The notes below the pieces were generated by a model. That model saw nothing but the letters and a program-made list of their open reading frames with translations. It did no database searches and had not been told where the DNA came from. Shown piece by piece: positions 1-7,988 of a stretch of DNA of 17,094 nucleotides. Position 1 is the stretch's first letter; each line of letters starts with the position of its first letter. The stretch is taken from positions 1-17,094 of the forward strand of contig PDQE01000014.1 in assembly GCA_002747735.1 (NCBI GenBank), written 5' to 3'. Position numbers and translations under genes: made by a program. Source of the DNA: Flavobacteriales bacterium (GTDB lineage: Bacteria > Bacteroidota > Bacteroidia > Flavobacteriales > Flavobacteriaceae).

Positions 1-114
1 GCAATATAAAATTAATAGAAGACCTAGGAAGAACTTAAATTTTAAAATACCTAAAGACTTATTTTATCAAAGTGTTGCATTTGCTTGTTGAATCTACCAA
101 CTGAATTCAGGTTA
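1..114. other. Non-coding sequence downstream of fbp
   Basis: AT-rich stretch following the fbp stop codon. Both strands are dense in stop codons; the only minus-strand ATG opens fewer than ten codons. I see no convincing hairpin terminator, no TAnnTTTG promoter match and no repeat. A neighbouring gene may lie just outside the window. Confidence 0.5.
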
Positions 115-1134
115 TTAGTAATCAGCATCTTCGGGATATTTCTGCATAAATTCTTCAGCTTTTTTCACCATATTTATACTGCCACAATAAAATGGTACTC
201 TTTGATGCAATTTCTTTGGTTGGATGTCTAATATTCTCTGATAACCATCACTAGCTTTTCCTCCTGCCTGTTCAGCCAAAAAAGCCATTGGGTTACACTC
301 GTAGAGCAACCTTAACTTGCCTTTTTTTTCTTTTGTACTTATGGGGTAAATATAAATACCGCCTTTTATCATGTTCCTGTGAAAATCTGATACCAAAGAG
401 CCAATATACCGGGCTTTATAAGGGCGGTCTTCTTCTTCCATTTGGCAATATTTTAAATAATCTTTTACTCCTTGCGGAAAATGAGTGTAATACCCTTCGT
501 TGATAGAGTAAATATTGCCGTTTTTAGGAAATTGCATATCTGGATGGGAGAGGTAAAAAGTGCCGATAGCCGGATTGAGCGTAAAGCCGTTTACTCCATG
601 TCCGGTAGTATAGACTAGCATAGTGGAAGTGCCATAGACTACATAACCCGCAGCGACTTGCTGATTTCCCGGCTGCAAAAAATCTTCTGTTTGTACGGGA
701 GTACCCGGAGCTGTAACTCTTCGGTAGATAGAAAAGATGGTGCCTACAGATACATTTACATCTATATTGGATGAACCGTCTAATGGGTCTATTAAAACTA
801 CATACTTGTTTTGATTTTTATCATTTCTGCCTGAAATGGTAACATATTCATCTTCTTCTTCGCTGGCTATACCACAAACAATTTGTCTATTGGTAAGGGT
901 TTGCATAAATATAGTATTGGCATATACATCCAACTTCTGCTGATCTTCTCCCTGTATGTTTTTATCGCCTGCGGATCCCAATATATCCACCAATCCCGCT
1001 TTATTTACTTCAAGGTTGACTACTTTTGCTGCTAACCGTAATGAATTTATAAGCCTGGACAATTCGCCGGATGAGTATCTAAACTGTTGCTGATTTCTAA
1101 TTATAAATTCGCCAAGGGTGCTGTATTTTTGCAT
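115..1134 (-). CDS. fbp: Fructose-1,6-bisphosphatase, class 1
   Basis: Hydrolyses fructose 1,6-bisphosphate to fructose 6-phosphate plus phosphate, the committed cytosolic step of gluconeogenesis. The 339 residues match the class 1 length. The N-terminus ([20 protein letters not shown], then [12 protein letters not shown] near residues 38-48) is typical of the family. The metal-binding and catalytic signature [10 protein letters not shown] lies at residues 116-125, preceded by an acidic loop around residues 91-96 (SEEEDE) that supplies further metal ligands. The C-terminal half contains [19 protein letters not shown] and [16 protein letters not shown], the substrate-binding part of the fold. 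The ATG at 1132-1134 gives a family-length N-terminus. The gene diverges from the acetyltransferase; I recall the same fbp/GNAT/aspartokinase neighbourhood in other Bacteroidota. No truncation or missing key residue is visible. Confidence 0.97.
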   Translation of the reverse strand: MQKYSTLGEFIIRNQQQFRYSSGELSRLINSLRLAAKVVNLEVNKAGLVDILGSAGDKNIQGEDQQKLDVYANTIFMQTLTNRQIVCGIASEEEDEYVTISGRNDKNQNKYVVLIDPLDGSSNIDVNVSVGTIFSIYRRVTAPGTPVQTEDFLQPGNQQVAAGYVVYGTSTMLVYTTGHGVNGFTLNPAIGTFYLSHPDMQFPKNGNIYSINEGYYTHFPQGVKDYLKYCQMEEEDRPYKARYIGSLVSDFHRNMIKGGIYIYPISTKEKKGKLRLLYECNPMAFLAEQAGGKASDGYQRILDIQPKKLHQRVPFYCGSINMVKKAEEFMQKYPEDADY

Positions 1135-1174
1135 AATAATAAGAAGTTTAAGTGGTCTTTACTACAAAGAGCGT

Positions 1175-1182
1175 TAAATTTG
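1175..1182 (+). promoter_or_regulatory. Bacteroidota-type -7 promoter element for the acetyltransferase
   Basis: TAAATTTG is an exact match to the Bacteroidota sigma factor consensus TAnnTTTG. It lies 17 bases before the ATG at 1200, so the transcript would have a very short leader. No clear TTG -33 element is visible. Its position argues against the longer GTG-initiated reading from 1152, whose start would lie upstream of the transcript. Confidence 0.5.
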
Positions 1183-1199
1183 CTATAAAGTTAAATAAA

Positions 1200-1676
1200 A
1201 TGAATGTAAATATCAGAAAAGCCACCGAAAAAGATTCTGGCCAAATGCTTAGCCTGATTCATGAGTTGGCTGTATTTGAAAAAGAACCCGATGCTGTGCA
1301 GATTACAGAAAAAGATTTAAAAAAATACGGATTTGGTAAAAATTCTTTGTTTAAAACTTTTATTGCCGAAGAAGAAGGCGAAACCTTAGGGATGGCACTT
1401 TTTTATGATAGATTTTCTACCTGGGTGGGCAAATCATTGCATTTAGAAGACCTTATTGTGCGGGAACAACATCGCAAAAAAGGTGTTGGCAAAGCCCTGT
1501 TTACTAAATTTTTTGAATACGCCTATGAAAACGGTTATAACCGGGCAGAATGGGCGGTGTTGGATTGGAATACACCGGCGGTGAATTTCTATAAAGATGC
1601 GGGAGCTACCGTTTATGATGATTGGCAAATTTGTCAGATTGATAGAAGTGGTATTGAAAAATATTTATCTCGATAA
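1200..1676 (+). CDS. GNAT N-acetyltransferase, SSAT (diamine acetyltransferase)-like
   Basis: Transfers the acetyl group of acetyl-CoA to a primary amine. The 158-residue product resembles spermidine/spermine N1-acetyltransferase along its whole length: IRKATEKD at the N-terminus, the ELAVFEKEPDAV helix, TEKDLKKYGFG, LEDLIVREQHRKKGVG (motif A, with the acetyl-CoA P-loop Q/RxxGxG at about 90-97) and WNTPAVNFYKDAGA with the probable general acid Tyr131. This points to a polyamine or thialysine-like substrate, although GNAT specificity is easily misassigned. An in-frame GTG at 1152 would add 16 residues, but the family begins close to this ATG and a promoter element sits at 1175-1182. The aspartokinase follows after six bases, so the two are probably co-transcribed. 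Confidence 0.88.
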   Translation: MNVNIRKATEKDSGQMLSLIHELAVFEKEPDAVQITEKDLKKYGFGKNSLFKTFIAEEEGETLGMALFYDRFSTWVGKSLHLEDLIVREQHRKKGVGKALFTKFFEYAYENGYNRAEWAVLDWNTPAVNFYKDAGATVYDDWQICQIDRSGIEKYLSR

Positions 1677-1682
1677 ACAAAC

Positions 1683-2933
1683 ATGGAAATATATAAATTT
1701 GGCGGCGTTTCCATAAAAGATGCGGAAGGCGTAAGACGGATAGCTAAGATAGTGCAGGACACAGAATTTACCAAGGGCATAATTGTTATTTCTGCCATGG
1801 GAAAAATGACCAATGCTTTTGAGGAATTGATAGCGGCTTATTTAAACAAGGATTCCCATTTAGCGGAGTTATTAAAAGAAATTGAGAATTACCATTATCA
1901 AATTGCAAAAAGCCTTTTTAAAGAATTTACTCATCCTGTTTTTAGTAAAATCCGAGGAAACTTTGAGCAGATTAGGGCTTTTATCCAACAAAATAAATCT
2001 GATGATTATAATTTTGTTTATGACCAAATGGTTAGCGTGGCAGAATTGGTTTCTTCTAAGATAGTAAGTGCTTATTTTAATCAGATAAATTTGGCTAATA
2101 CTTGGTTAGATGTCCGGAATTGTATTAGAACTAATAGCCAATATAGGGAAGCTCTGGTGGATTGGGAATATACTAAAAAACGCATTCAGAAATTAATAGA
2201 TAATAATCAACTTTATATTACCCAGGGTTTTATTGCCCAAGGTGTTGATGGTGCTACTACTACGTTAGGTAGAGAAGGGTCTGACTATACCGGAGCTGTT
2301 TTTGCGTATTGCTTAAATGCCCGGAGCCAGACTATATGGAAAGATGTAGATGGTGTTCTTAATGCAGATCCAAGAAAGTTTAAAAATTCTGTCTTACTCA
2401 ATAGAATTTCTTACGAAGAAGCAATAGAGATGGCATTTTACGGAGCATCGGTAATACACCCAAAAACTATCCAGCCTTTGCAACAAAAATCAATTCCGCT
2501 AAAGGTAAAGTCATTTCGTAATCCCAAAAATGAAGGAACTACTATTTGTAAAGGCATACCTATAAGCCCAGATATACCTTGCTTTATTTTAAAGGAAAAG
2601 CAAATATTGTTGAGCTTATCTTCTTTGGATTTTGCATTTATCGTAGAACGAAATATTAGTTATATTTTTGGGTTGTTGCATCGGTACAAAATAAAAGTAA
2701 ACCTGATTCAAAATTCGGCAATTAGCTTTTTAATCTGTTTGGAGGACAAATACCACAATTTTGATTTTTTAATTCGGCAATTGGATACTCATTTTAATAT
2801 TAGCTACGAAAAAGATTTGCGGTTATACACTATAAGACATTTTTCTGATGAGGCTGTAAAAAAAATAGAAGCATTGGGGAAAGTTTTGTTTAAACAATCC
2901 AGTACCAAAACCGTACAACTGGTTATTCGTTAA
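1683..2933 (+). CDS. Aspartokinase, monofunctional (first copy)
   Basis: Phosphorylates L-aspartate with ATP, the first step towards lysine, threonine, methionine and diaminopimelate. At 416 residues it is a stand-alone kinase without a homoserine dehydrogenase domain. It shows the amino-acid-kinase signature KFGGVSI at residues 5-11 (usually KFGGTSV), SAMGKMTNAFEE at 37-48, GREGSDYTGAV at 196-206 and WKDVDGVLNADPR at 219-231, the aspartate and nucleotide site. A diverged regulatory region follows from about residue 300; ACT motifs are much weaker there than in the second aspartokinase of this window, so feedback control may differ. The gene lies six bases behind the acetyltransferase. Because the second copy appears damaged, this may be the main source of aspartyl phosphate, unless a fused ThrA exists elsewhere in the genome. 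Confidence 0.92.
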   Translation: MEIYKFGGVSIKDAEGVRRIAKIVQDTEFTKGIIVISAMGKMTNAFEELIAAYLNKDSHLAELLKEIENYHYQIAKSLFKEFTHPVFSKIRGNFEQIRAFIQQNKSDDYNFVYDQMVSVAELVSSKIVSAYFNQINLANTWLDVRNCIRTNSQYREALVDWEYTKKRIQKLIDNNQLYITQGFIAQGVDGATTTLGREGSDYTGAVFAYCLNARSQTIWKDVDGVLNADPRKFKNSVLLNRISYEEAIEMAFYGASVIHPKTIQPLQQKSIPLKVKSFRNPKNEGTTICKGIPISPDIPCFILKEKQILLSLSSLDFAFIVERNISYIFGLLHRYKIKVNLIQNSAISFLICLEDKYHNFDFLIRQLDTHFNISYEKDLRLYTIRHFSDEAVKKIEALGKVLFKQSSTKTVQLVIR

Positions 2934-2939
2934 ATTTTA

Positions 2940-2947
2940 TATCTTTG
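2940..2947 (+). promoter_or_regulatory. Bacteroidota-type -7 promoter element for the acyltransferase gene
   Basis: TATCTTTG is an exact match to TAnnTTTG, in the 35-base gap between the aspartokinase stop and the ATG at 2969. It would give a leader of roughly 15 bases. No clear TTG -33 element is visible at the expected distance, so the call rests on the -7 box and its position. Confidence 0.55.
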
Positions 2948-2968
2948 AACCGGCCAACTCAATAAATC

Positions 2969-4783
2969 ATGAGCTTAGTAACATCCAAAGAAATTGCAAA
3001 AGTAATCCACGTAGATAAGTATGGTTTTGTGGGTACTTTTATGGGTTGGATTTTGCTTAAAACTCTACGAATTTCAAAGCTAAATCATATTTATAATGAA
3101 CATAAAGAATTGGATGGAGAAAGGTTTCTAGAGGCTATTGTAGATGATTTAAAAATACAGTTTGAAATTCCTGAAGAGGATTTAAAACGTATTCCCAAGA
3201 CGGGTGCATTTATCACTATTTCTAATCATCCTCTTGGTGGAGTGGACGGTATTTTACTGTTGAAATTACTTTCCGAAAAACGGCCTGATTTTAGAGTAAT
3301 TGCTAATTTTTTATTGCAACGCATTGTTCCGCTAAAAGACTATTTTATGCCGGTAAATCCTTTTGAAGATAGGAAAGATGCACATTCCAGTGTAAGTGGT
3401 ATGAAGGCGGCCTTGCTTCATCTTAGAGAAGGGAAACCGCTGGGTATTTTTCCGGCAGGTGAAGTATCTACTTATAAGGATGGGAAACTTATTGTGGACA
3501 GGCCATGGGAGCAAAGTGCGGTAAAGTTGATACATAAAGCCAAAGTGCCTGTAATCCCTATTTATTTTCATGCAAAAAACAGTAAAATTTTTTATTTTTT
3601 GTCCCGTATTAATGACACCCTGCGAACTGCTAAACTTCCTTCTGAATTGTTATCTCAGAAAAACAGGATAATCAAAGTCCGGATTGGAAAACCGATTACT
3701 GCAGAAGATCAGGCACAGTTTGATGATATTAAGAAGTTTTGCTATTTCTTAAGGCGTAAAACGTATATGTTGGCCAATCCTTTTCAAGCAAATACACGTT
3801 TAATAAAAACGCCAAATTTAAAGATTTCCAGAAGCCCAAAAGATATAATATCTCCGGTTGCTTTAAACAAATTAGAAAGTGAATTAGCACTATTGCGAAC
3901 CGATGATTCCCGGCTGCTGGAAACAAAAAATTATGAAGTTTTTTTGGCTCGGCCTGATAAAATACCTAATATATTAAAAGAAATAGGGCGGTTGAGAGAA
4001 ATTACCTTTAGGGAAGTAGGAGAAGGAACTAATAACGAGATAGACTTGGATGTGTATGATAATTATTATCAGCACATGTTTCTTTGGGACAATCAGCAGA
4101 AGTGTTTGGCAGGAGCATACAGGATGGGTTTGGGGAGCTATATTTTTAAAAAATATGGGGTTAACGGATTCTACATCTCTACTTTATTTAGGTTAGAACC
4201 GGAACTGAACGGTATGATGGAAAAGACAATAGAAATGGGTAGGGCGTTTATAATAAAAAGTTACCAACAAAAGCCTATGCCATTGTTTCTGCTTTGGAAA
4301 GGTATTGTTCATGTGACTTTGCGTTATCCGGAACACAAATTTCTAATGGGAGGTGTAAGCATTAGTAACCAGTTTTCAAATTTTTCCAAATCACTGATGA
4401 TAGAGTTTATGAAATCTCATTACTACGACCCTTACTTGGCTCAGTATATTCATCCCAAAAAAGAATATAAGGTAAAGCTGAAAGACGCTGATAAAGATTT
4501 TGTTTTTGATGCCAGTGCGGCAGATATGACCAAATTTGATAAAATAATAGATGAAATAGAGCCGGGGGCATTGCGGTTACCGGTTTTATTAAAGAAATAT
4601 GTAAAGCAAAATGCCAGTTTGTTAGCTTTTAATGTTGACCCCAAGTTTAACAATGCCGTAGATGGTTTAATGTATATTCGTATAGCAGATCTACCGGAAA
4701 GTACGGTAAAACCGGTTATGGAGGAGTTCCAGGCCGAGTTAGAAAGGAAATTAGCCGAAAACAATAATATTAATGCAGAATAA
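2969..4783 (+). CDS. Two-domain acyltransferase, OlsF-like (PlsC-like plus OlsB-like)
   Basis: The 604-residue protein joins two acyltransferase domains. The N-terminal half (about 75-260) is PlsC/LPLAT-like, with SNHPLGGVDG at 85-94 (a His-X5-Asp spacing, His87/Asp93, instead of the common His-X4-Asp) and FPAGEVST at 161-168 in place of FPEGTRS. The C-terminal half (about 325-520) resembles the OlsB/hemolysin GNAT-type N-acyltransferase: LREITFREVGEG, the acidic IDLDVYD, then GAYRMGLG, ISTLFRLEP and EMGRAFI. This order is that of OlsF, the bifunctional enzyme that makes ornithine lipids by N-acylating and then O-acylating the amino acid. The head-group amino acid (ornithine, glycine or other) cannot be read from sequence. 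The gene overlaps gpsA by 11 bases, placing it with membrane-lipid synthesis at the cytoplasmic membrane. Confidence 0.8.
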   Translation: MSLVTSKEIAKVIHVDKYGFVGTFMGWILLKTLRISKLNHIYNEHKELDGERFLEAIVDDLKIQFEIPEEDLKRIPKTGAFITISNHPLGGVDGILLLKLLSEKRPDFRVIANFLLQRIVPLKDYFMPVNPFEDRKDAHSSVSGMKAALLHLREGKPLGIFPAGEVSTYKDGKLIVDRPWEQSAVKLIHKAKVPVIPIYFHAKNSKIFYFLSRINDTLRTAKLPSELLSQKNRIIKVRIGKPITAEDQAQFDDIKKFCYFLRRKTYMLANPFQANTRLIKTPNLKISRSPKDIISPVALNKLESELALLRTDDSRLLETKNYEVFLARPDKIPNILKEIGRLREITFREVGEGTNNEIDLDVYDNYYQHMFLWDNQQKCLAGAYRMGLGSYIFKKYGVNGFYISTLFRLEPELNGMMEKTIEMGRAFIIKSYQQKPMPLFLLWKGIVHVTLRYPEHKFLMGGVSISNQFSNFSKSLMIEFMKSHYYDPYLAQYIHPKKEYKVKLKDADKDFVFDASAADMTKFDKIIDEIEPGALRLPVLLKKYVKQNASLLAFNVDPKFNNAVDGLMYIRIADLPESTVKPVMEEFQAELERKLAENNNINAE

Positions 4784-5774
4784 AAAGGAGTTTCCAAAAG
4801 TAGCAGTATTTGGCGGCGGTAGCTGGGCTACTGCATTGGTAAAAATATTGTCAGAAAAATTGACGGAAATTGGTTGGTATATGCGAAACGAGCAGACCAT
4901 TGAATATATAAAAAAGAATAGGCGTAACCGCAATTATATCAGTTCGGTGGAGTTTAAGCCAGAGCAGTTGCTACTGAGTAGTAATATAGATGAACTAATA
5001 ACTTACGCAGATTATCTTATCCTTGCCATACCTTCTGCGTTTTTAAATGAGGCCTTAAATAAAGTAAATGTTATTCCCACTGATAAAGTTATATTTTCGG
5101 CCATTAAAGGCATAGTGCCGGAGAGTGGAAAAATAGTAGGGGAGTACCTCAATGAAAAATATAATATTCCGTACAGAAACATTGGTGTAATAACAGGACC
5201 TTGCCATGCCGAAGAAGTAGCATTAGAACGATTGTCTTATCTCACCATTGCCTGTCAGGACGAAACTAAGGCCAAAATTATGGCCGATATGCTCAATAAC
5301 CGATACATTATTACGAAAATATCGGATGATATTGTGGGTACGGAATATGCGGCTGTTTTAAAAAATATTTACGCCATTGCAGCGGGTATTGCTCATGGCC
5401 TGCGTTATGGCGATAATTTTCAGGCAGTTTTAATGGCCAATGCCACAAGAGAGATGAAAAGATTTATAAAAAAGGTACATAAAGTAAAACGCAATATAAA
5501 TCATACGGCGTATCTGGGCGATTTGCTGGTTACCGGTTATTCTTCTTTTAGTAGAAACCGCATGTTTGGAAATATGATTGGAAAAGGCTATACAGTAAAA
5601 TCTGCAATAATGGAAATGAATATGATTGCCGAAGGGTTTTATGCAGTAAAATCTGCTTATAAAATCAGCCAAATAAAATCAGCCAAAACACCTATTATAG
5701 ATACGGTATATAGAATTCTTTATGAGAATAAAAACCAAAAGAAAGAATTTAAGGAGCAAAATGAAAAAGTTTAA
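4773..5774 (+). CDS. gpsA: Glycerol-3-phosphate dehydrogenase [NAD(P)+]
   Basis: Reduces dihydroxyacetone phosphate to sn-glycerol 3-phosphate, the backbone of phospholipids, in the cytosol. The 333 residues have the family layout: a Rossmann nucleotide loop GGGSWATA at 14-21, SAIKG with Lys112, TGPCHAEEVA at 141-150, and the helical C-terminal domain with the catalytic Lys197 in EYAAVLKNIYAIAAGIAHG, followed by GDLLVTGYSSFSRNRMFG and EMNMIAEGFYA. No key residue is missing. The ATG lies inside the end of the upstream acyltransferase gene (11-base overlap), which suggests translational coupling of two lipid-biosynthetic steps. The gene ends 27 bases from the presumed original 3' end of the convergent aspartokinase. 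Confidence 0.96.
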   Translation: MQNKKEFPKVAVFGGGSWATALVKILSEKLTEIGWYMRNEQTIEYIKKNRRNRNYISSVEFKPEQLLLSSNIDELITYADYLILAIPSAFLNEALNKVNVIPTDKVIFSAIKGIVPESGKIVGEYLNEKYNIPYRNIGVITGPCHAEEVALERLSYLTIACQDETKAKIMADMLNNRYIITKISDDIVGTEYAAVLKNIYAIAAGIAHGLRYGDNFQAVLMANATREMKRFIKKVHKVKRNINHTAYLGDLLVTGYSSFSRNRMFGNMIGKGYTVKSAIMEMNMIAEGFYAVKSAYKISQIKSAKTPIIDTVYRILYENKNQKKEFKEQNEKV

Positions 5775-5801
5775 GCGAGTTTATTACATTATATCATACC
5801 G

Positions 5802-7054
5802 TTACGTTACCAATGATTTTTGTTTTTTAAACAGCCCCTCGTGCAATGCCAGTAAGGCTTCCTTTTTATATTCAGTTTTTATTAGTAGCGACATATTATA
5901 GTCGCCATGCCTTTGCTTTCCCCCGAAAAATTTCCGGCCAAACAAATAATACTTAGATTAGTATCTACTGTAATTTTTCCGTACTCTTCCAATTCTTTTG
6001 TTATTTTTGTCAAAGCGTAATCATTATCTATAGTAAGCGAAACTGCTACTTCGGAGGTAGTAATCATATCGATAGCAGTTTTATACTTTTCAAAAACTTC
6101 AAAAATTTTCTTTAAAAAACCATAAGCCATCAACATTCGGTATGATTTAATTTTAATGGCCGTGATGCTGTCTTTTGCGGCAATGGCCCTTACACCAACA
6201 CGCTTTTTACAATTGCTAATAAGTGTGCCGTAATCATAAGGCTTAAATGTGTTTTTTAGCCATACCGATATGCCGTTTTTTTGGGCAGGAATAATACTTT
6301 GCGGATGTAAAATCTTTGCACCAAAATAGGCCAGTTCGGCAGCTTCATCAAAAGAAATTTCATTAATAGCCGAGGTGTTTTTCACATATCTGGGGTCGTT
6401 GTTTTGCATGCCGCTTATATCTGTCCAAATTTCAATTTGGCGGGCGTTTAAAGCGGCACCTATTATAGAGGCTGTATAGTCGCTACCACCTCTTTTAAGG
6501 TTGTCTGTTTTTCCCAACGCATTTCTGCAGATAAAACCTTGCGTGATGTAGGTGGTAATTTGCTCTTTTTTAATCAGTTTTTGCAATTGTGATTCTATTT
6601 GTTCATAAACCGGTTCGCCCATTTCATTCAGTATCATAAAATCCAAAGCCGAAATTAAAGCAGTGGCATGATGCTGTTCTTCTTGCAAAAATTGAAAGAG
6701 ATTAGTGGATAAAATTTCGCCTTGAGCCACAATTATTTTCTCATCATTAAAAGTTTTTAAAGAATTAAAAATTTTGGATATAAAGACGTTGGCTTCTCCC
6801 TTTTTTTTGTTAGTACTATATAACTCTTTAATTAAAATCTCATATTCAGAATATAACGTGTCTATTAATTCATTGGCTTGAGCCAAATGGTTTTCGGCTT
6901 TGAGTTTTATGTAATCTAACAAGGCATTGGTAGTGCCCGAAACAGCAGATAATACCACTATTTTTAGTTCTTTATCATTATTTATAATGGCACTTACTTT
7001 TCTGATATTTTCTGCATTGCCTACAGAAGTGCCGCCAAATTTGAGAATTTTCAT
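5802..7054 (-). pseudogene. lysC: Aspartokinase (second copy) with out-of-frame 3' deletion
   Basis: The open frame (5882-7054, 390 codons) is an ACT-containing aspartokinase: KFGGTSV at 5-11, ITQGFICRNA, RGGSDYTAS at 188-196, WTDISGMQNNDPR at 210-222, AYFGAKILHPQ, and a first ACT region around IDMITTSEVAVSLTIDN. The second ACT domain begins normally (CLAGNFSGESKGMA) and then runs into TIICRY and a stop. In another minus-strand frame, 5906-5802 encodes GDYNMSLLIK...ALLALHEGLF, the expected end of this enzyme. Compared with the family layout as I remember it, roughly 17-20 residues around the usual MISYG segment are missing and the frame is shifted, so I infer a single deletion near 5905. The catalytic domain is intact, so a truncated active or feedback-altered enzyme remains possible. 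A sequencing or assembly error is an alternative. It diverges from the ACT-domain gene at 7213. Confidence 0.8.
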
Positions 7055-7072
7055 CTTTAAAAAATATTATAC

Positions 7073-7107
7073 AAAAATTGCCTTAGCACTCATAAAATGC
7101 AATTTTT
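7073..7107. repeat. Inverted repeat in the lysC leader
   Basis: Nine-base arms AAAAATTGC (7073-7081) and GCAATTTTT (7099-7107) are exact reverse complements around a 17-base loop. The element lies 19 bases upstream of the second aspartokinase ATG and would fold in its leader RNA. It could be a regulatory hairpin or a binding site; the stem is AT-rich and weak. It is far too short to be a lysine riboswitch. Confidence 0.45.
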
Positions 7108-7111
7108 TGGC

Positions 7112-7130
7112 TGTATTTTTACAAAATACA
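7112..7130. promoter_or_regulatory. Perfect palindrome between lysC and the ACT-domain gene
   Basis: TGTATTTT (7112-7119) and AAAATACA (7123-7130) are perfect 8-base arms around TAC. It is central in the 158-base divergent intergenic region, a typical place for an operator controlling both genes. The regulator is unknown. AT-rich palindromes arise by chance more easily than GC-rich ones. Confidence 0.4.
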
Positions 7131-7168
7131 AACAAGGTGTTTAATTTTAAACAACTGTTTAATAGCCT

Positions 7169-7176
7169 TATCTTTG
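7169..7176 (+). promoter_or_regulatory. Bacteroidota-type -7 promoter element for the ACT-domain gene
   Basis: TATCTTTG matches TAnnTTTG exactly, 36 bases before the ATG at 7213, and is identical in sequence to the element at 2940. No strong TTG -33 box is visible at the usual spacing. Confidence 0.55.
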
Positions 7177-7212
7177 TTCAAAATTTTTTTAATAAGCATA
7201 TAAACTATCACC

Positions 7213-7872
7213 ATGAAAACAGTACAGCAAGCGGTAAGAGAAATAATAAATAAGACTCCATTTATAGAAGAGGCTCTTTATGATAAACTAATAAACGTTT
7301 CTTCTCTGGCAAGAATGGTAAAACCCGAAGTAGAAACTATTCTTCGCAAGGAGATAAAAGATGGTGCCATAATGATGGCCCTAAACCGTTTATCTCCATC
7401 TAACACGTTGAAAATTAGACGGAATATTAAAAAGATAACATTTTCCTCCGGTGATTTTATTACCAGATCTAACCTTTGTGATTATACATTTAAAAATACT
7501 GCTACTTTGGTGCCGGGGATTACGGAATTAATTACTGAAATAGGTGCCGATAGTGATAGCTTTTTTACTGTTTCTCAAGGTGTTTTTGAGACCAATATTG
7601 TTATCAGTAAAAAAATTAAAGATAAGGTTGAACGTATTTTTAAAAAGGAAGAAATCTTATGGTCTGAAGATCAATTGGCCTCTATTACCATAAAATTGCC
7701 GAGAGACAATGTAGAACAGCCTGGTATTTATTATTTTATTTTAAAACAAATGGCTTGGGCTAATATTACTGTTATCGAAATTATTTCCACCACTCACGAA
7801 ATAACTTTAGTGGTAAGGGAAAAAGAAATAAAGAACGCTTTTTCTATTTTGATAGATCTTAAAACAAATTGA
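7213..7872 (+). CDS. Free-standing ACT-domain protein
   Basis: A 219-residue soluble protein with no catalytic motif that I recognise. The N-terminal 100 residues are basic and mostly helical (AVREIINKTPFIEEALYDKL, then SSLARMVKPEVE and AIMMALNRL), which could be a winged-helix-like or dimerisation region. The C-terminal 65 residues (ASITIKLPRDNVEQPGIYYF, ILKQMAWANITVIEIISTTH, EITLVVREKEIKNAF) follow the ACT pattern: strand, P-G-x-x-x-x-I helix, then V-I-E-I-x-S-T-x-x-E-I-T-L-V-V, very like the ACT region of aspartokinases. ACT domains usually bind amino acids. Divergent placement next to an aspartokinase suggests a regulator or sensor in the same pathway; this is inference. Similar proteins occur in Bacteroidota, usually annotated as hypothetical or loosely as aspartate kinase, although this one has no kinase domain. 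Confidence 0.75.
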   Translation: MKTVQQAVREIINKTPFIEEALYDKLINVSSLARMVKPEVETILRKEIKDGAIMMALNRLSPSNTLKIRRNIKKITFSSGDFITRSNLCDYTFKNTATLVPGITELITEIGADSDSFFTVSQGVFETNIVISKKIKDKVERIFKKEEILWSEDQLASITIKLPRDNVEQPGIYYFILKQMAWANITVIEIISTTHEITLVVREKEIKNAFSILIDLKTN

Positions 7873-7929
7873 TTGCCAATAGTTTATCCTGTTTTATACT
7901 TTTTTAAAAATATTAGCGTTTAAAATTAT

Positions 7930-7957
7930 ACCATGTAAACATACATGTAAACATGGT
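7930..7957. repeat. 12-bp tandem repeat with inverted symmetry upstream of the DUF1800 gene
   Basis: CATGTAAACATA (7932-7943) is followed directly by CATGTAAACATG (7944-7955), identical at 11 of 12 positions. The block is bounded by inverted arms ACCATGT (7930-7936) and ACATGGT (7951-7957), with the palindrome ACATGT near its centre. It lies about 30-60 bases before the preferred ATG at 7989, as expected for an operator or a repeat within the promoter or leader. Confidence 0.5.
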
Positions 7958-7988
7958 TTCGCTAAATACATATATAAACCAGGAGTCT

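Noticed and set aside
1152..1199. GTG-initiated 16-residue extension of the acetyltransferase
   Set aside because: The SSAT-like family starts near the ATG at 1200, and a promoter element at 1175-1182 would lie inside the extension.
4450..4797. 115-codon minus-strand frame opposite the acyltransferase gene
   Set aside because: It is antisense to strongly conserved coding sequence and has a composition typical of a reverse-complement shadow.
5661..5688. Apparent 14-bp tandem repeat (AAAATCAGCCAAAT / AAAATCAGCCAAAA) inside gpsA
   Set aside because: The protein has normal GpsA length and alignment here from memory, with no insertion, so it is probably coincidence rather than a duplication.
7055..7212. 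Lysine riboswitch upstream of lysC
   Set aside because: The region is only 158 bases, lacks the multi-stem L-box core, and shows just two simple inverted repeats.
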